Origin: Vibrio penaeicida
Lineage (GTDB): Bacteria; Pseudomonadota; Gammaproteobacteria; Enterobacterales; Vibrionaceae
NCBI RefSeq assembly: GCF_030689305.1
Contig: NZ_JAUYVM010000017.1
Coordinates: forward strand, 1 to 64,000
Length of the DNA stretch: 64,000 nucleotides
Direction: 5' to 3'
Shown here in pieces: positions 35,937 through 45,244 of this stretch. How positions within the stretch are numbered: position 1 is the stretch's first letter; the number at the start of each line of letters is the position of its first letter. The notes under the pieces are model-generated. The model saw nothing but the letters and a program-made list of their open reading frames with translations, ran no database searches and had not been told where the DNA came from. The translations under genes and the position numbers were made by a program.

Positions 35937-37871
35937 ATGAGAAAAGCCTCCACGGTTGTGGTTTTATTCTTACTGCTGATCGTTGTTTCAGTGCTGGCAT
36001 TATTTGGCAGCCTGCATACCCGCTATGCTACGTCGGTGGTGAATTTCATTGCCAATCAAGTGAGTAACCTCACGATCCAAATAGAAAACGTGGAGTATCA
36101 ATCCCCATATCAATTAACACTTCATGGTGTTGAGCTTTCAACGCAGCCTGAACCCATGTTCATCGAAACGGCAAATATCTGGCTCGACCCTGAAATCTTT
36201 GATGGTACAAAAATCAGTATTGCGAGTTTGCAGCTCAGTGGGCTGCAACTACAAAAGGGTGTACCCAACATTAGCCCACTCTCTTTCATTAAAGTGCACC
36301 AGATCGCCGTGGACAACCTCGATTTCTCCAATCAAGAATGGATCGTAAGAGGGCTTAAATTCCAGATAAAACAGCCCGTTGTTAGCGATCATCCTGTATG
36401 GCGTTGGTATGGCGAAATTCAATTGAGCGCCGATCAAATCTATTGGCAAAATGAAGCTTTCAATCATGCATTGTTAGACGCCGATATTTTTGCGGACAGC
36501 AAGAAGATATACGGGCTCTCCTTTAGCTGGCGTGGAGGAACGCTATCTGGACAAGCTGAGTGGAAAGATGGGCACTGGAACGTCGTTAACGCTGCGCTGA
36601 ATGAGCTGACGGTAACGAAAAACGATTGGAAAACCCTCAAAAAATTCAAATGGGCAAGTACCGACAGCTCAGAGATTGCCATAAACCGCTTAGATGTACT
36701 GCGTAGCGATCTTGAATTCCCTTCTTTCGCGATGGTTCAGGCAGATATGACACTGGAAGACATTCGCTTTCCTTTCGAATTATGGAAACAGCCCTCTGGC
36801 TCGATTTCACTCAATGCTGAAAGCATTGATTATGCCGATCAACTTTGGCTAGAACCCGCTCTTGAAGCCAGTTTTTCACCTGAGCTTATTACCGTGCACA
36901 GTGCCAATCTTGGAATGGATCAAGGCTATATCCAAGTCAATGGTGAGTTTACACCAGATACTTGGCATTTAGCGCAACTTAACTTAACGGGTATCGAATG
37001 GCATTCCGACAGCGAGCTGTCACTGACGCCTTTTAAAGAACAAGTCGACCGTCTCGCCAATCTAACTATTGACCAACTTTCCGTAAAACGTGCACAGTAT
37101 ATTGACCTAGAGTCAGAGCCAAAACGCCAGATCTCCGGCTTAAATATTCAGGGCAATCAATTAGATGTACTTAGAAATGGTCAAGTCGGCTTATGGCAAG
37201 GGCGACTAGCATTAACGGCAAACAGTGCCAACTTTGGAAAATTGATTGGCTCTCAATTACTTGTGGAAGCTCATGCCAATGCTGGAATCAGTTATTTGGA
37301 TAAAGTCATCATCCCAGTTAATGATGGACTGATTCGCGCGCAAGGGCAGTGGGATTATCGTCAGCACAGCCGCCCATGGGCGCTCAAATTCCAAGGTGAT
37401 GGTATTCCGATTGAGACACTTCAGCACGTTCACCCGCTACCTCTCGACTTGTCGGGTCTGACTGACACCCAATTTGAGCTCTCGGGGTTGTCTGGTGATG
37501 CGGCCTCGTTCAATCACAGCGTTTCAGGCTTCATTTCAACCCAATTTCGTGACCTAACGACCGCTTCTCACTTTGCTGCACTGATGGATCCCAGCATCCC
37601 TCTTGAGCTATCAAAGAAAGAGTCTGAGCCCGTCTCTGTATCTGACTTTATAATTGATGTCGATCGAGGAAGAATCACAATGCAAGAGTCGCGCATTCGA
37701 GGAGGTGACTTTACCGGATCGATACATGGAAATGTTGATTTGGTGAATGCGGAAAAGGGGAGCATTACGCTCATGTTAAAAGGGGAATGTGGAGAGTGGA
37801 GGTATCAGCCACTCTCTAGTGCTCCGATTACACGAGAAGACTGCCAAACACTAGAAAAGCTTGTACCTTAG
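35937..37871 (+). CDS. AsmA-family membrane-tethered periplasmic protein
   Basis: 644 aa from ATG 35937 (MRKAST). One N-terminal span (about 6-27) is followed by a long beta-rich periplasmic domain of the AsmA/TamB-type repeating-groove class; the C-terminus has the AsmA signature region (DFIIDVDRGRITMQESRIRGGDFTGSIHG). Such proteins are linked to phospholipid transport or outer-membrane homeostasis. The exact subfamily is not assigned. Alternative upstream TTG at 35892. Ends five bases before the convergent yiiD stop codon. Confidence 0.8.
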   Translation: MRKASTVVVLFLLLIVVSVLALFGSLHTRYATSVVNFIANQVSNLTIQIENVEYQSPYQLTLHGVELSTQPEPMFIETANIWLDPEIFDGTKISIASLQLSGLQLQKGVPNISPLSFIKVHQIAVDNLDFSNQEWIVRGLKFQIKQPVVSDHPVWRWYGEIQLSADQIYWQNEAFNHALLDADIFADSKKIYGLSFSWRGGTLSGQAEWKDGHWNVVNAALNELTVTKNDWKTLKKFKWASTDSSEIAINRLDVLRSDLEFPSFAMVQADMTLEDIRFPFELWKQPSGSISLNAESIDYADQLWLEPALEASFSPELITVHSANLGMDQGYIQVNGEFTPDTWHLAQLNLTGIEWHSDSELSLTPFKEQVDRLANLTIDQLSVKRAQYIDLESEPKRQISGLNIQGNQLDVLRNGQVGLWQGRLALTANSANFGKLIGSQLLVEAHANAGISYLDKVIIPVNDGLIRAQGQWDYRQHSRPWALKFQGDGIPIETLQHVHPLPLDLSGLTDTQFELSGLSGDAASFNHSVSGFISTQFRDLTTASHFAALMDPSIPLELSKKESEPVSVSDFIIDVDRGRITMQESRIRGGDFTGSIHGNVDLVNAEKGSITLMLKGECGEWRYQPLSSAPITREDCQTLEKLVP

Positions 37872-37876
37872 CACTC

Positions 37877-38794
37877 CTAGCGCCCCAGCATTCCCTGATA
37901 ATTAGGCAGAAGCATGTAAGTGCCGGTGAACTCCACAGCAGCATACTCACCACTGTAAATGGTCACATTAATGACCACGCGTGCTTTACGTCCGTTAGCT
38001 AACCTATCTAAGTCACCACTGATCCCATCGAGCGACGTTGCCGCAATTGGGCTCTGCTCAACCGCATGGCAGTAACGTATGCGACTATCCACCAGCACAA
38101 TGTCAGCTTCCAACTCACGCTCTTTCATCAAAAGCCAAGTCATCCCCCAACCCGTTAACGTGGCTAAAGTAAACGCTGAACCGGCAAACAAGGTATTGTG
38201 AGGGTTTAAATTAGGGTTTAACTGAGCACTGCACTCGAAACGGTAACCCGTATATTGATTGATTTTAATTCCCATCTTGTCACTAATAGGAATTTGGCTT
38301 TCCCAACGATCTTGCAATTCTCCACACCAATCTGGGCGTCGTAATACATTCGCCAATGGATCCAGCGATTTAACCATTTGCTGGTGACGCATAGGACCAC
38401 GTTCGTCATTGAGTTCACCTTGGCTTTCAAAACCATTTTTCTCGTAAAAGGCAATCGCGTCTTCACGTGCATTACACACCAAGCGTTTAACCCCTTCTTG
38501 GCGAGCAAACGACTCCAGCGCCACCAAGACTAACGATCCAATGCCTTTACTTCGACGATTCGGTTTCACCGCCATGTAGCGGATCTGACCTTCGTTATCA
38601 GGTGTGATATATAAACGCCCAATAGCCATCGGACGACCTTTACCGTCCACGATCATTCTGTGGTGGCTAAGTTCATCGTATTCATCCCTTTCCGAACCGA
38701 CAGGCAAGCGCCAAGGTTCGCGCAGCATTTGCCAGCGAAAGTGGTAGTACTTATTCAGCTGGTTCGCTGTTTTTGGGGTGACTAGTTTAAACAT
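37877..38794 (-). CDS. yiiD: Bifunctional GNAT acetyltransferase / hotdog thioesterase YiiD
   Basis: 305 aa from ATG 38794 with AAAGGA upstream. N-terminal GNAT domain (1-150) with the acetyl-CoA loop RRSKGIGSLVL; C-terminal hotdog thioesterase domain (about 160-305) with NPHNTLFAGSAFTLATLTGWG. The E. coli ortholog lies at the same place after dtd. The domain pair suggests a role in acyl-CoA/ACP handling; the substrate is unknown here. Four 19-bp repeats lie just upstream. Confidence 0.88.
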   Translation of the reverse strand: MFKLVTPKTANQLNKYYHFRWQMLREPWRLPVGSERDEYDELSHHRMIVDGKGRPMAIGRLYITPDNEGQIRYMAVKPNRRSKGIGSLVLVALESFARQEGVKRLVCNAREDAIAFYEKNGFESQGELNDERGPMRHQQMVKSLDPLANVLRRPDWCGELQDRWESQIPISDKMGIKINQYTGYRFECSAQLNPNLNPHNTLFAGSAFTLATLTGWGMTWLLMKERELEADIVLVDSRIRYCHAVEQSPIAATSLDGISGDLDRLANGRKARVVINVTIYSGEYAAVEFTGTYMLLPNYQGMLGR

Positions 38795-38826
38795 GAGATT
38801 CCTTTGCTCGTTAGCACTCTTTACTG

Positions 38827-38898
38827 AGATCGAAAGCTTGTATACAGATTGAAAGCTTACATGCAAATTGAAAGCTTATACGGAGATTTGAAGCTTGG
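38827..38898. repeat. Four degenerate 19-bp tandem repeats
   Basis: Units begin at 38827, 38846, 38865 and 38884 (last one partial). The core is AGATTGAAAGCTTA, each with an AAGCTT site. They fill the dtd-yiiD gap. Confidence 0.85.
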
Positions 38899-38907
38899 TC
38901 TTTCTGA

Positions 38908-39342
38908 CTAAACCTGTAGCCAGAAAGTCACTGGTCCATCATTGACCAAGGACACTTTCATATCAGCACCAAATCGTCCTCTCTCTGTACTGATTTTTTC
39001 GGCGCATCGATCAGAGAAATAATCGTACAAACGCTCCGCTTCGACGGGATGAGCACCTTTAGAGAAGCCCGGGCGTGTCCCCTTTTTCGTGTCCGCCGGT
39101 AATGTAAATTGAGACACGACTAAAACACTTCCGTTCACTTCTTGGACATTCAGATTCATTTTTCCCTGATCATCTTCAAAAATTCGGTAGGTCAGAACAC
39201 GTTCCATCAGGCGTTTCGCCTTGGCTTCGTCGTCTTCTCTTTCAACACCAAGCAGGATAAGAACCCCTTTATTGATCTCGCCAACTGCATTGCCATCAAC
39301 ATGGACTGCAGCCTCACTGACTCTTTGAATTAAGGCGATCAT
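38908..39342 (-). CDS. dtd: D-aminoacyl-tRNA deacylase
   Basis: 144 aa. Removes D-amino acids (and Gly from tRNA-Ala) mis-charged on tRNA. The family signatures are SQFTLPAD (catalytic Thr) and NDGPVTFW. Overlaps yihY by four bases (ATGA), so translation is coupled. Confidence 0.96.
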   Translation of the reverse strand: MIALIQRVSEAAVHVDGNAVGEINKGVLILLGVEREDDEAKAKRLMERVLTYRIFEDDQGKMNLNVQEVNGSVLVVSQFTLPADTKKGTRPGFSKGAHPVEAERLYDYFSDRCAEKISTERGRFGADMKVSLVNDGPVTFWLQV

Positions 39343-40238
39343 CCGTCGCTTCCTTGTTGTTCTTCTTTATTTTCGAGCTCGGTACTGTACCACATTTCTC
39401 GCTCTCCAAGGCTTGCTGTCACTTCTGCTCCTACCAGAACAATCAGCCAACTCAGGTAAACCCAAACAAAAAGAATCGGTATAGCTGCTAATGCACCGTA
39501 AATAAGCTGGTAAGACGGGAACTGAGTAATATACATAGCAAAGCCCTTTTTACTCAGTTCAAACAGTATGGCAGCCACGAGAGCGCCTAGCGCCGCGTCT
39601 TTCAACATTACCTTTTTGTTTGGCACTAACATGTATAGCCCCATAAATGCACAAAAAGATAAAATAAAAGGCAACCCACTCAATAATTCGGAGTACACCG
39701 TCGATATGGTCTTACTTTCAATTAAATTGAGAGACATGACATAAGACGTGGCGGCAATAGAAGTCCCAACAAGAATCGGTCCTAGCGTTAACACCATCCA
39801 GTACATTGAAAACGAATACACACGGCGACGCTTTTTTTCTACACGCCAAATATAATTTAAGTTTTTATCGATGTTGGAAATCAGCATCAAGGCAGCCACA
39901 AACAGAAAACCACCACCAACCGCGGTCATTTTTCCAGTATTAGCAACAAAGTCATTCAGTGCTGACTTCACTGCTGCTCCGGCTGCTGGCACGAAGTTAG
40001 TAATCACAAACTCCTGAAGAACGTCCCCTGCATTGGCAAACACCGGAAATTTAGAAAGCACCGAAAGCAATACGGTCAACATAGGGACAAGCGACAATAG
40101 CGTGATATACGCCATGTACCCTGCACTCACGGTTAAACGGTCATGTCCCATGCGCCCAAGTAGATAACGGAAAAATTGTTGAGAATGTACGGCGATCTCT
40201 TCGAACTTCAACTTGTATCTCCTTGTTAAGTCGTCCAT
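39339..40238 (-). CDS. yihY: YihY/BrkB family inner-membrane protein
   Basis: 299 aa with six membrane helices. Family once annotated RNase BN in error; no nuclease motif is present. Function is uncertain. yihY-dtd-yiiD order is conserved with E. coli. It is divergent from the DUF2959 lipoprotein gene across only 34 bp. Confidence 0.92.
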   Translation of the reverse strand: MDDLTRRYKLKFEEIAVHSQQFFRYLLGRMGHDRLTVSAGYMAYITLLSLVPMLTVLLSVLSKFPVFANAGDVLQEFVITNFVPAAGAAVKSALNDFVANTGKMTAVGGGFLFVAALMLISNIDKNLNYIWRVEKKRRRVYSFSMYWMVLTLGPILVGTSIAATSYVMSLNLIESKTISTVYSELLSGLPFILSFCAFMGLYMLVPNKKVMLKDAALGALVAAILFELSKKGFAMYITQFPSYQLIYGALAAIPILFVWVYLSWLIVLVGAEVTASLGEREMWYSTELENKEEQQGSDG

Positions 40239-40272
40239 AGTTCTTTCAATTCTATACGAAAAGGAAATCCAA

Positions 40273-40908
40273 ATGCGTTTTGTTTTTGCTATGGCAATGT
40301 CTTTATTTTTTATTACTGGATGCCAATCAACGTATTATTCAGCGATGGAGAAAGTGGGCGTTCACAAACGCGACATCATGGTCGATAGGGTTGAAGATGC
40401 CAGAACCGCACAACAAGAAGCCCAAGAAGAATTTTCGAGTGCACTTGAAGCACTGTCTGCGCTAACGCAATTTGATGGCGGTGATTTGGAATCGATGTAC
40501 AAGAAAATCAACGCCAAGTATGAAGACAGCGTAGATGCAGCTGAAACGGTTTCTAGCCGAATCAGTTCCATTGAAGATGTGTCGGATGCCCTTTTTGAAG
40601 AATGGGAAGAAGAACTCACCCTATACACTAGCAGTAAACTTCGCCGCGATAGTGAGTCCAAACTCAAGCAAACCAAGGCGTCATACAATACCATGCTACG
40701 TGCCATGAAACGGGCGGAGAAAAAAATGACGCCTGTGCTCAACACCTTGCAAGACAACACACTCTATTTAAAGCATAACTTAAATGCGAGTGCCATTGGG
40801 TCACTGCAAGGCGAGTTTATGAGTTTAGAGAAAGACATTGAAACGGCGATCAAAGAGATGAAATCCGCCATAGCAGAATCGGATAAGTTTTTGGCAAAGC
40901 TTAAATAA
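40273..40908 (+). CDS. DUF2959 lipoprotein with coiled coils
   Basis: 211 aa from ATG 40273 with AGGAA upstream. Lipobox FITGC gives a lipoprotein with mature Cys at about residue 17. The rest is almost wholly helical and charged (coiled coil). DUF2959 family, function unknown, typical of marine gammaproteobacteria. Ser/Gln after Cys rather than Asp favours sorting to the outer membrane. Confidence 0.82.
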   Translation: MRFVFAMAMSLFFITGCQSTYYSAMEKVGVHKRDIMVDRVEDARTAQQEAQEEFSSALEALSALTQFDGGDLESMYKKINAKYEDSVDAAETVSSRISSIEDVSDALFEEWEEELTLYTSSKLRRDSESKLKQTKASYNTMLRAMKRAEKKMTPVLNTLQDNTLYLKHNLNASAIGSLQGEFMSLEKDIETAIKEMKSAIAESDKFLAKLK

Positions 40909-40983
40909 GCCGAACTTCAAACAGCTTTCGTTTTAAATCGCCTTCGTTCGATATAGGCAAAAGCCATATATACTCAAAACACC

Positions 40984-41010
40984 AAAAAGGGGTATCTAGC
41001 CCCTTTTGTT
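40984..41010 (+). terminator. Bidirectional terminator, DUF2959 / hemN
   Basis: AAAAGGGG-tatctag-CCCCTTTT between convergent genes. Confidence 0.85.
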
Positions 41011-41031
41011 TATTCACGCATTTGAGTTTAT

Positions 41032-42423
41032 CTAGATCACTCGCGAGAATTGCTGTTGTCGCGCTTTATCTCTCAGATACTTATCGAAGCACATACAGAT
41101 GTTTCGAATCAACAGGCGACCGCGCAACGTGACGCGAATTTCGCTGCCATCCACTTCGACCAACCTGTCATCCACAAAAGTTTGCAACAGTTCTAAGTCT
41201 TCTTTGAAGTAGCGGTTAAACTCAACATCAAATTCATTTTCAATGAACGTTTTATCCAGCTTAAAGTTGCAGATTAGCTGTTTTATGACTTCACGTCTCA
41301 GCAGGTCATCGGAATCCAACGATACGCCCTTCCAAAGCGCATGACGCAGTTCATTAACTTGGGCGTAGTATTTCTTCAGCTCTTTTTGATTCTGAGCGTA
41401 GCTGTCTCCAATCATAGAAATCGCAGACACTCCAAATCCCACTAAATCGCAATCGCCTTGCGTGGTATAGCCTTGGAAATTACGGTGCAGAATGCCTTCG
41501 CGCTGTGCGACTGCAAGCTCGTCGTCAGGTTGTGCAAAGTGATCCATTCCAATGAATTGGTAACCTACGCCCGTCAACGTGCCTATGGTATCTTGAAGAA
41601 TCGCCATCTTCTCACTTGGCGCAGGTAAATCAGCATCTTTGATTTTACGCTGTGCGGCGAATAACTGAGGCATGTGGGCATAGTTAAACACCGATAAACG
41701 ACCCGGTTGCATTTTCAGCACTTGCTCTAACGTTTTCGCAAAAGAAGCTTGGGTTTGCTTGGGTAAACCGTAAATCAAATCCAGATTGGTAGAGCGAAAA
41801 CCGATCTGTTTGGCTTTTTCAACCATGTCGATGATAAATTGCTCATCTTGCTCACGGTTAACCAGTTTTTGTACTTCTTTATCAAAATCTTGAACACCAA
41901 TACTTAAACGGTTAAACCCTTCAGCACGCAGATGATCAAGCATATTTAGCTCAATTTCTCTTGGGTCAACTTCGATACTAATTTCAGCACTTGCGTCAAA
42001 TTGAAACTCTTCCCGAAGTAGAGACATCAAGCGTGATATTTGAGCCTTATCAAGGAAGGTTGGTGTTCCCCCTCCAAAATGCAATTGCGTCACATGACGA
42101 TGGTGCAGCAAAGAAGCACGTTGTCGAATTTCATGCTCTAGTACATCTAAGTATTCATCCGCTTTGTGCTGATGACGTGTGATCACTTTATTACAGCCAC
42201 AGTAATAGCAAAGCTTGTGGCAAAACGGAATATGCACGTACAGTGACAATGGGCGCTCTGGGTATTGCGCGCAGGCCATATCGAATTCAGCAATGGTATA
42301 GGCTTCATGAAATTCCAACGCAGTTGGATAAGAGGTGTATCTCGGCCCTGAGTAATTGTATTTATCTAATACAGTTTGATCCCAAACAATTTGCTCACTC
42401 GACATTGTTTTGTGACTCGACAT
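41032..42423 (-). CDS. hemN: Oxygen-independent coproporphyrinogen III oxidase
   Basis: 463 aa radical-SAM enzyme. The cluster motif is CHKLCYYCGC (CxxxCxxCxC, near residue 68). It decarboxylates coproporphyrinogen III anaerobically for heme. Two in-frame ATGs (42423 and 42405) lie in an 18-bp tandem duplication; the second matches the E. coli start (SSEQIVWD). yihI and hemN are also neighbours in E. coli. Confidence 0.97.
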   Translation of the reverse strand: MSSHKTMSSEQIVWDQTVLDKYNYSGPRYTSYPTALEFHEAYTIAEFDMACAQYPERPLSLYVHIPFCHKLCYYCGCNKVITRHQHKADEYLDVLEHEIRQRASLLHHRHVTQLHFGGGTPTFLDKAQISRLMSLLREEFQFDASAEISIEVDPREIELNMLDHLRAEGFNRLSIGVQDFDKEVQKLVNREQDEQFIIDMVEKAKQIGFRSTNLDLIYGLPKQTQASFAKTLEQVLKMQPGRLSVFNYAHMPQLFAAQRKIKDADLPAPSEKMAILQDTIGTLTGVGYQFIGMDHFAQPDDELAVAQREGILHRNFQGYTTQGDCDLVGFGVSAISMIGDSYAQNQKELKKYYAQVNELRHALWKGVSLDSDDLLRREVIKQLICNFKLDKTFIENEFDVEFNRYFKEDLELLQTFVDDRLVEVDGSEIRVTLRGRLLIRNICMCFDKYLRDKARQQQFSRVI

Positions 42424-42432
42424 CGCTTTGTG
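42397..42432. repeat. 18-bp tandem duplication over the hemN start codon
   Basis: Minus strand units CACAAAGCGATGTCGAGT (42432-42415) and CACAAAACAATGTCGAGT (42414-42397), 16 of 18 identical, each with an in-frame ATG. Confidence 0.88.
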
Positions 42433-42599
42433 CTTCCGGTTTAGTGCTTAGGGGCGTATTTTGCCATATCACAATGATAGTGACGGTATACGCTGTCGGA
42501 TTTAATAATAGAAATGTTCAGAAGTGCTAGTGAGATCACTCGCACTCTGAGGTCGATCCCAGAACACGATCTGGGTCGATCCACATAATGATAAGTAAA

Positions 42600-43094
42600 T
42601 CAGGAAGCGATCACATTGATATTGATCTGGTTGTTCAGCGGTTTGATTTTGTCTTTGAGTATTTTAAGCTCTTCGACAATGGCATCATTTAAACGGACTT
42701 CTGCTTTCTGGCGAGCTAGAGTCTGCTGCATGCGTTCTTTCTTCGCCAGTGTTTGCCTATCTTCTCCGCGAGCCATATCCTTAACAACATGATACAACTC
42801 GGCAATTGCAGGGTATTCTTTATCGAAGTCAATTCGATCTTCACCCTGCACGTAATCTAGGATGCAATACACACGAATGCTGATTTCAGACAAATCACAT
42901 TGCCCCTGAATACCAGCCGCACACAGAGTATCTACGTTTTCAAAAATGTTGGCATTACGCTTATCAATCGCCAGCGCTTTATGTTTCGCTTGCAGTTCCT
43001 TCTGCTTTTTCAGTTGCAGTAAAAGATAACCTGCGTACGAGGCCAGCCCCAAAATGATGAGCCCACCTATCACAGCTAATACGGTTACTGACAT
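42600..43094 (-). CDS. DUF2489 membrane-anchored protein
   Basis: 164 aa. N-terminal span (about 4-26), then a helical cytoplasmic or periplasmic domain containing cysteines (CAAGIQGQC, YC). DUF2489 family, role unknown. Eleven bases after yihI on the same strand, so cotranscribed. Confidence 0.82.
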   Translation of the reverse strand: MSVTVLAVIGGLIILGLASYAGYLLLQLKKQKELQAKHKALAIDKRNANIFENVDTLCAAGIQGQCDLSEISIRVYCILDYVQGEDRIDFDKEYPAIAELYHVVKDMARGEDRQTLAKKERMQQTLARQKAEVRLNDAIVEELKILKDKIKPLNNQININVIAS

Positions 43095-43105
43095 TACTTT
43101 CTCGC

Positions 43106-43654
43106 CTATTCTTTCAAGTTATCTATATCTAGATCTTCGAACTGAGAGAGTAAATCATCGTCAGATTTCGCTTTAGCGGGTGCTTGAAACGCTTCTTCAA
43201 CTTCTTCTACTTCTGGTTCCATCAACCCAAGTTGATTCATCAGAACTTCGATACGATCCAGTTTTTCATCCACGAACTGTTGTAGACCTTTACCCAAGCT
43301 TTCACCTGCGTCGATTCGATCTAGTAATACAGCCAGCTGTGCATCATTTTCCAACATTTCAAGCTCTTGCTCAGCAGAAAGGCGGCGCTCTTGCTTCGTT
43401 GGCTTTTTCGTTGGTTCAATAATCAACGGAATCTTTTTCTTGCTGCCCAAGCGAGGGTCACGTTTTTGACCGTTGCCAGAGTGCTTCGATTCAGAGGCTT
43501 CAGAATGACGGCTACCCGACTTCAAACCTTTACGTTTTTTCAGCTTTTTACGCAAACGACCTTCAACGTCAGATTCGCTGCGATTACGCGTTACAATTAC
43601 TTCAGGTTCGCCGATTACGGCACCTGGTTTTCTAGATTTTTTACTTCGACTCAT
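43106..43654 (-). CDS. yihI: Der GTPase-activating protein YihI
   Basis: 182 aa. The N-terminal 80 residues are very basic and disordered (SRSKKSRKPGAV; LRKKLKKRKGLKS), then a helical domain with EQELEMLENDAQL. In E. coli YihI stimulates the GTPase Der and tunes 50S assembly. Overlaps the preceding methyltransferase gene by 14 bases. Confidence 0.92.
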   Translation of the reverse strand: MSRSKKSRKPGAVIGEPEVIVTRNRSESDVEGRLRKKLKKRKGLKSGSRHSEASESKHSGNGQKRDPRLGSKKKIPLIIEPTKKPTKQERRLSAEQELEMLENDAQLAVLLDRIDAGESLGKGLQQFVDEKLDRIEVLMNQLGLMEPEVEEVEEAFQAPAKAKSDDDLLSQFEDLDIDNLKE

Positions 43655-44291
43655 TACTGGGTTTCCTCAGTAAAATTACATCATTGCCAATAAACTCGAG
43701 TTGGAGTCCGTCCCGTCGTGCTAAGTATTGAAACGTTGCACGACTAAAAAAGATCACATGTGTAAGATCATTTTTATAATGCCATCCAGCAAAAGCTTCA
43801 AGACTAATCACCATTTTGGTCATTATCCCTAGCCATCCGCCTGGTTTGACTAAACTCAACCATTGCTGCCACACTTCATCGGGTTGATAGAGGTGCTCTA
43901 TTACCTCGGTGGCAGTTACAAAATCATACGCTCTTTCAAGTACCCTCTTATCAGGATAATAGTAGAGATCGTAAAGAGAGACGGTATGCCCGCTCTCTTC
44001 TAACATGAGAGACAGTGCTGGCCCGGGCCCACAACCAAAATCCAGCCCATGTGAATGGGGTTTGACTCGCTCAACTATAGGTGTGGACATTCGGCTCAAA
44101 AAACGACGGTATCCTTCATCAGAAGGGTCATTTTCGTGCCAATCATACATGGTCTTTTCTTCTTCAGCCGTCAAGCGCTGAGTTGGATCAACAAACACCA
44201 ATTCGCATTGCTGGCATTGATGATAACGTCGACGACGGTCTTCAAAGTAGTCTGAAGTCTGCGATGAGTCGCAGAGCGGACATACATGCAT
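43641..44291 (-). CDS. Class I SAM methyltransferase with N-terminal zinc ribbon
   Basis: 216 aa. CPLC and CQQC (about residues 4-7 and 26-29) make a zinc ribbon, followed by a Rossmann methyltransferase with LDFGCGPGPALS (near 83), a motif typical of Methyltransf_12-like enzymes. Substrate unknown. Starts the yihI-DUF2489 transcript, so a link to translation or ribosome assembly is possible but unproven. Confidence 0.82.
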   Translation of the reverse strand: MHVCPLCDSSQTSDYFEDRRRRYHQCQQCELVFVDPTQRLTAEEEKTMYDWHENDPSDEGYRRFLSRMSTPIVERVKPHSHGLDFGCGPGPALSLMLEESGHTVSLYDLYYYPDKRVLERAYDFVTATEVIEHLYQPDEVWQQWLSLVKPGGWLGIMTKMVISLEAFAGWHYKNDLTHVIFFSRATFQYLARRDGLQLEFIGNDVILLRKPSNESK

Positions 44292-44405
44292 GTAGGCATC
44301 CTCAGTTAGGGATGCGAAACATACCAGAAAGTGAGGTTAGAGTGGAGTTTTATTGAGCACTTTCTGCTTAATCGTGGTAAAAAGAGCCGTTGATGGGATT
44401 GAAAC

Positions 44406-44437
44406 GTAAAAAGCGGCAATAAAATCGCCGCTTTTAA
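44406..44437 (-). terminator. Intrinsic terminator after cytochrome c4
   Basis: Minus strand: AAAAGCGGC-gattttatt-GCCGCTTTTT. Confidence 0.88.
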
Positions 44438-44476
44438 GTCTCAATGAAGACGATATGAGGTTATCTTCTAGAAGGT

Positions 44477-45094
44477 TTAGTGCAAACCGCCCATGTATTT
44501 GGACAATATGTCAATGTCTTCGTCTGTCAGTTTTTTCGCGATATCACGCATCATAGCGTTCATATCGTTGTTGCGATCTCCAGAACGGAATTTAACCAAT
44601 TGAGCTTTGATGTAATCAGGATGTTGACCCGACACTTTAGGGAATCCTGAAAGCTCGGTACCGTTACCACGAGGGCCATGACAAGCAATACAAGCTGTAA
44701 CGCCACGTTGCATATCACCAGCGGCGTACAGCACTTTACCGCGATCGACTACTTCATCAGGAGTCGTACTTTCTGCGGTTGTCAGTGACGAATAATAAGC
44801 AGAAAGATCTGCGATGTCTTCGTCTGACAGTGGAACGGCCATGGCGCTCATAGCAGGATCATATCGACCTTGCTTTCCGCCTGTCTGCCCGCCTAGCTTG
44901 AGATCTTGTAACTGCTTCTCAAGATATTTGGCATGCTGACCAGCCAGTTTTGGATTAATTGGAATCAAACTGTTACCGTCTGCACCGTGGCAGGCTGCAC
45001 ATGTAAGAGATTTTGCTTTACCAGCTTCAATACTACCTTGGGCCCATACAGAGCAGCTGGCTAATAAACTCAAGATTAGCACTAATTTTTTCAT
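44477..45094 (-). CDS. Diheme cytochrome c4
   Basis: 205 aa. Signal peptide about 1-18, then two class I cytochrome domains with CAACH (near 32) and CIACH (near 136). Axial Met residues likely near SAMAVPL and NAMMRD. Periplasmic electron carrier toward cbb3 or other terminal oxidases. Divergent from engB, as seen in vibrios. Confidence 0.94.
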   Translation of the reverse strand: MKKLVLILSLLASCSVWAQGSIEAGKAKSLTCAACHGADGNSLIPINPKLAGQHAKYLEKQLQDLKLGGQTGGKQGRYDPAMSAMAVPLSDEDIADLSAYYSSLTTAESTTPDEVVDRGKVLYAAGDMQRGVTACIACHGPRGNGTELSGFPKVSGQHPDYIKAQLVKFRSGDRNNDMNAMMRDIAKKLTDEDIDILSKYMGGLH

Positions 45095-45244
45095 GACATT
45101 CCATTATAATTATCAAGCTTCCAGTACCACATGATGTGGTTGGCTATTGGTACAATAAAACGACCTTATGCCGAGCAGGGATATTTTACACAAATTCACA
45201 AAAAAGTAATCAATCGACTACACAAAGACGAGATGGAGTTAACA

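Noticed and set aside
38827..38898. Possible CRISPR array
   Set aside because: Units are directly adjacent, with no spacers and no cas genes.
42545..42585. Hairpin CCCAGA-acacga-TCTGGG after DUF2489 as a terminator
   Set aside because: There is no T run on the transcribed strand; the stem is only six base pairs.
45131..45244. 38-residue N-terminal extension of EngB
   Set aside because: E. coli EngB begins at the GTG-equivalent position and GGAG precedes that GTG.
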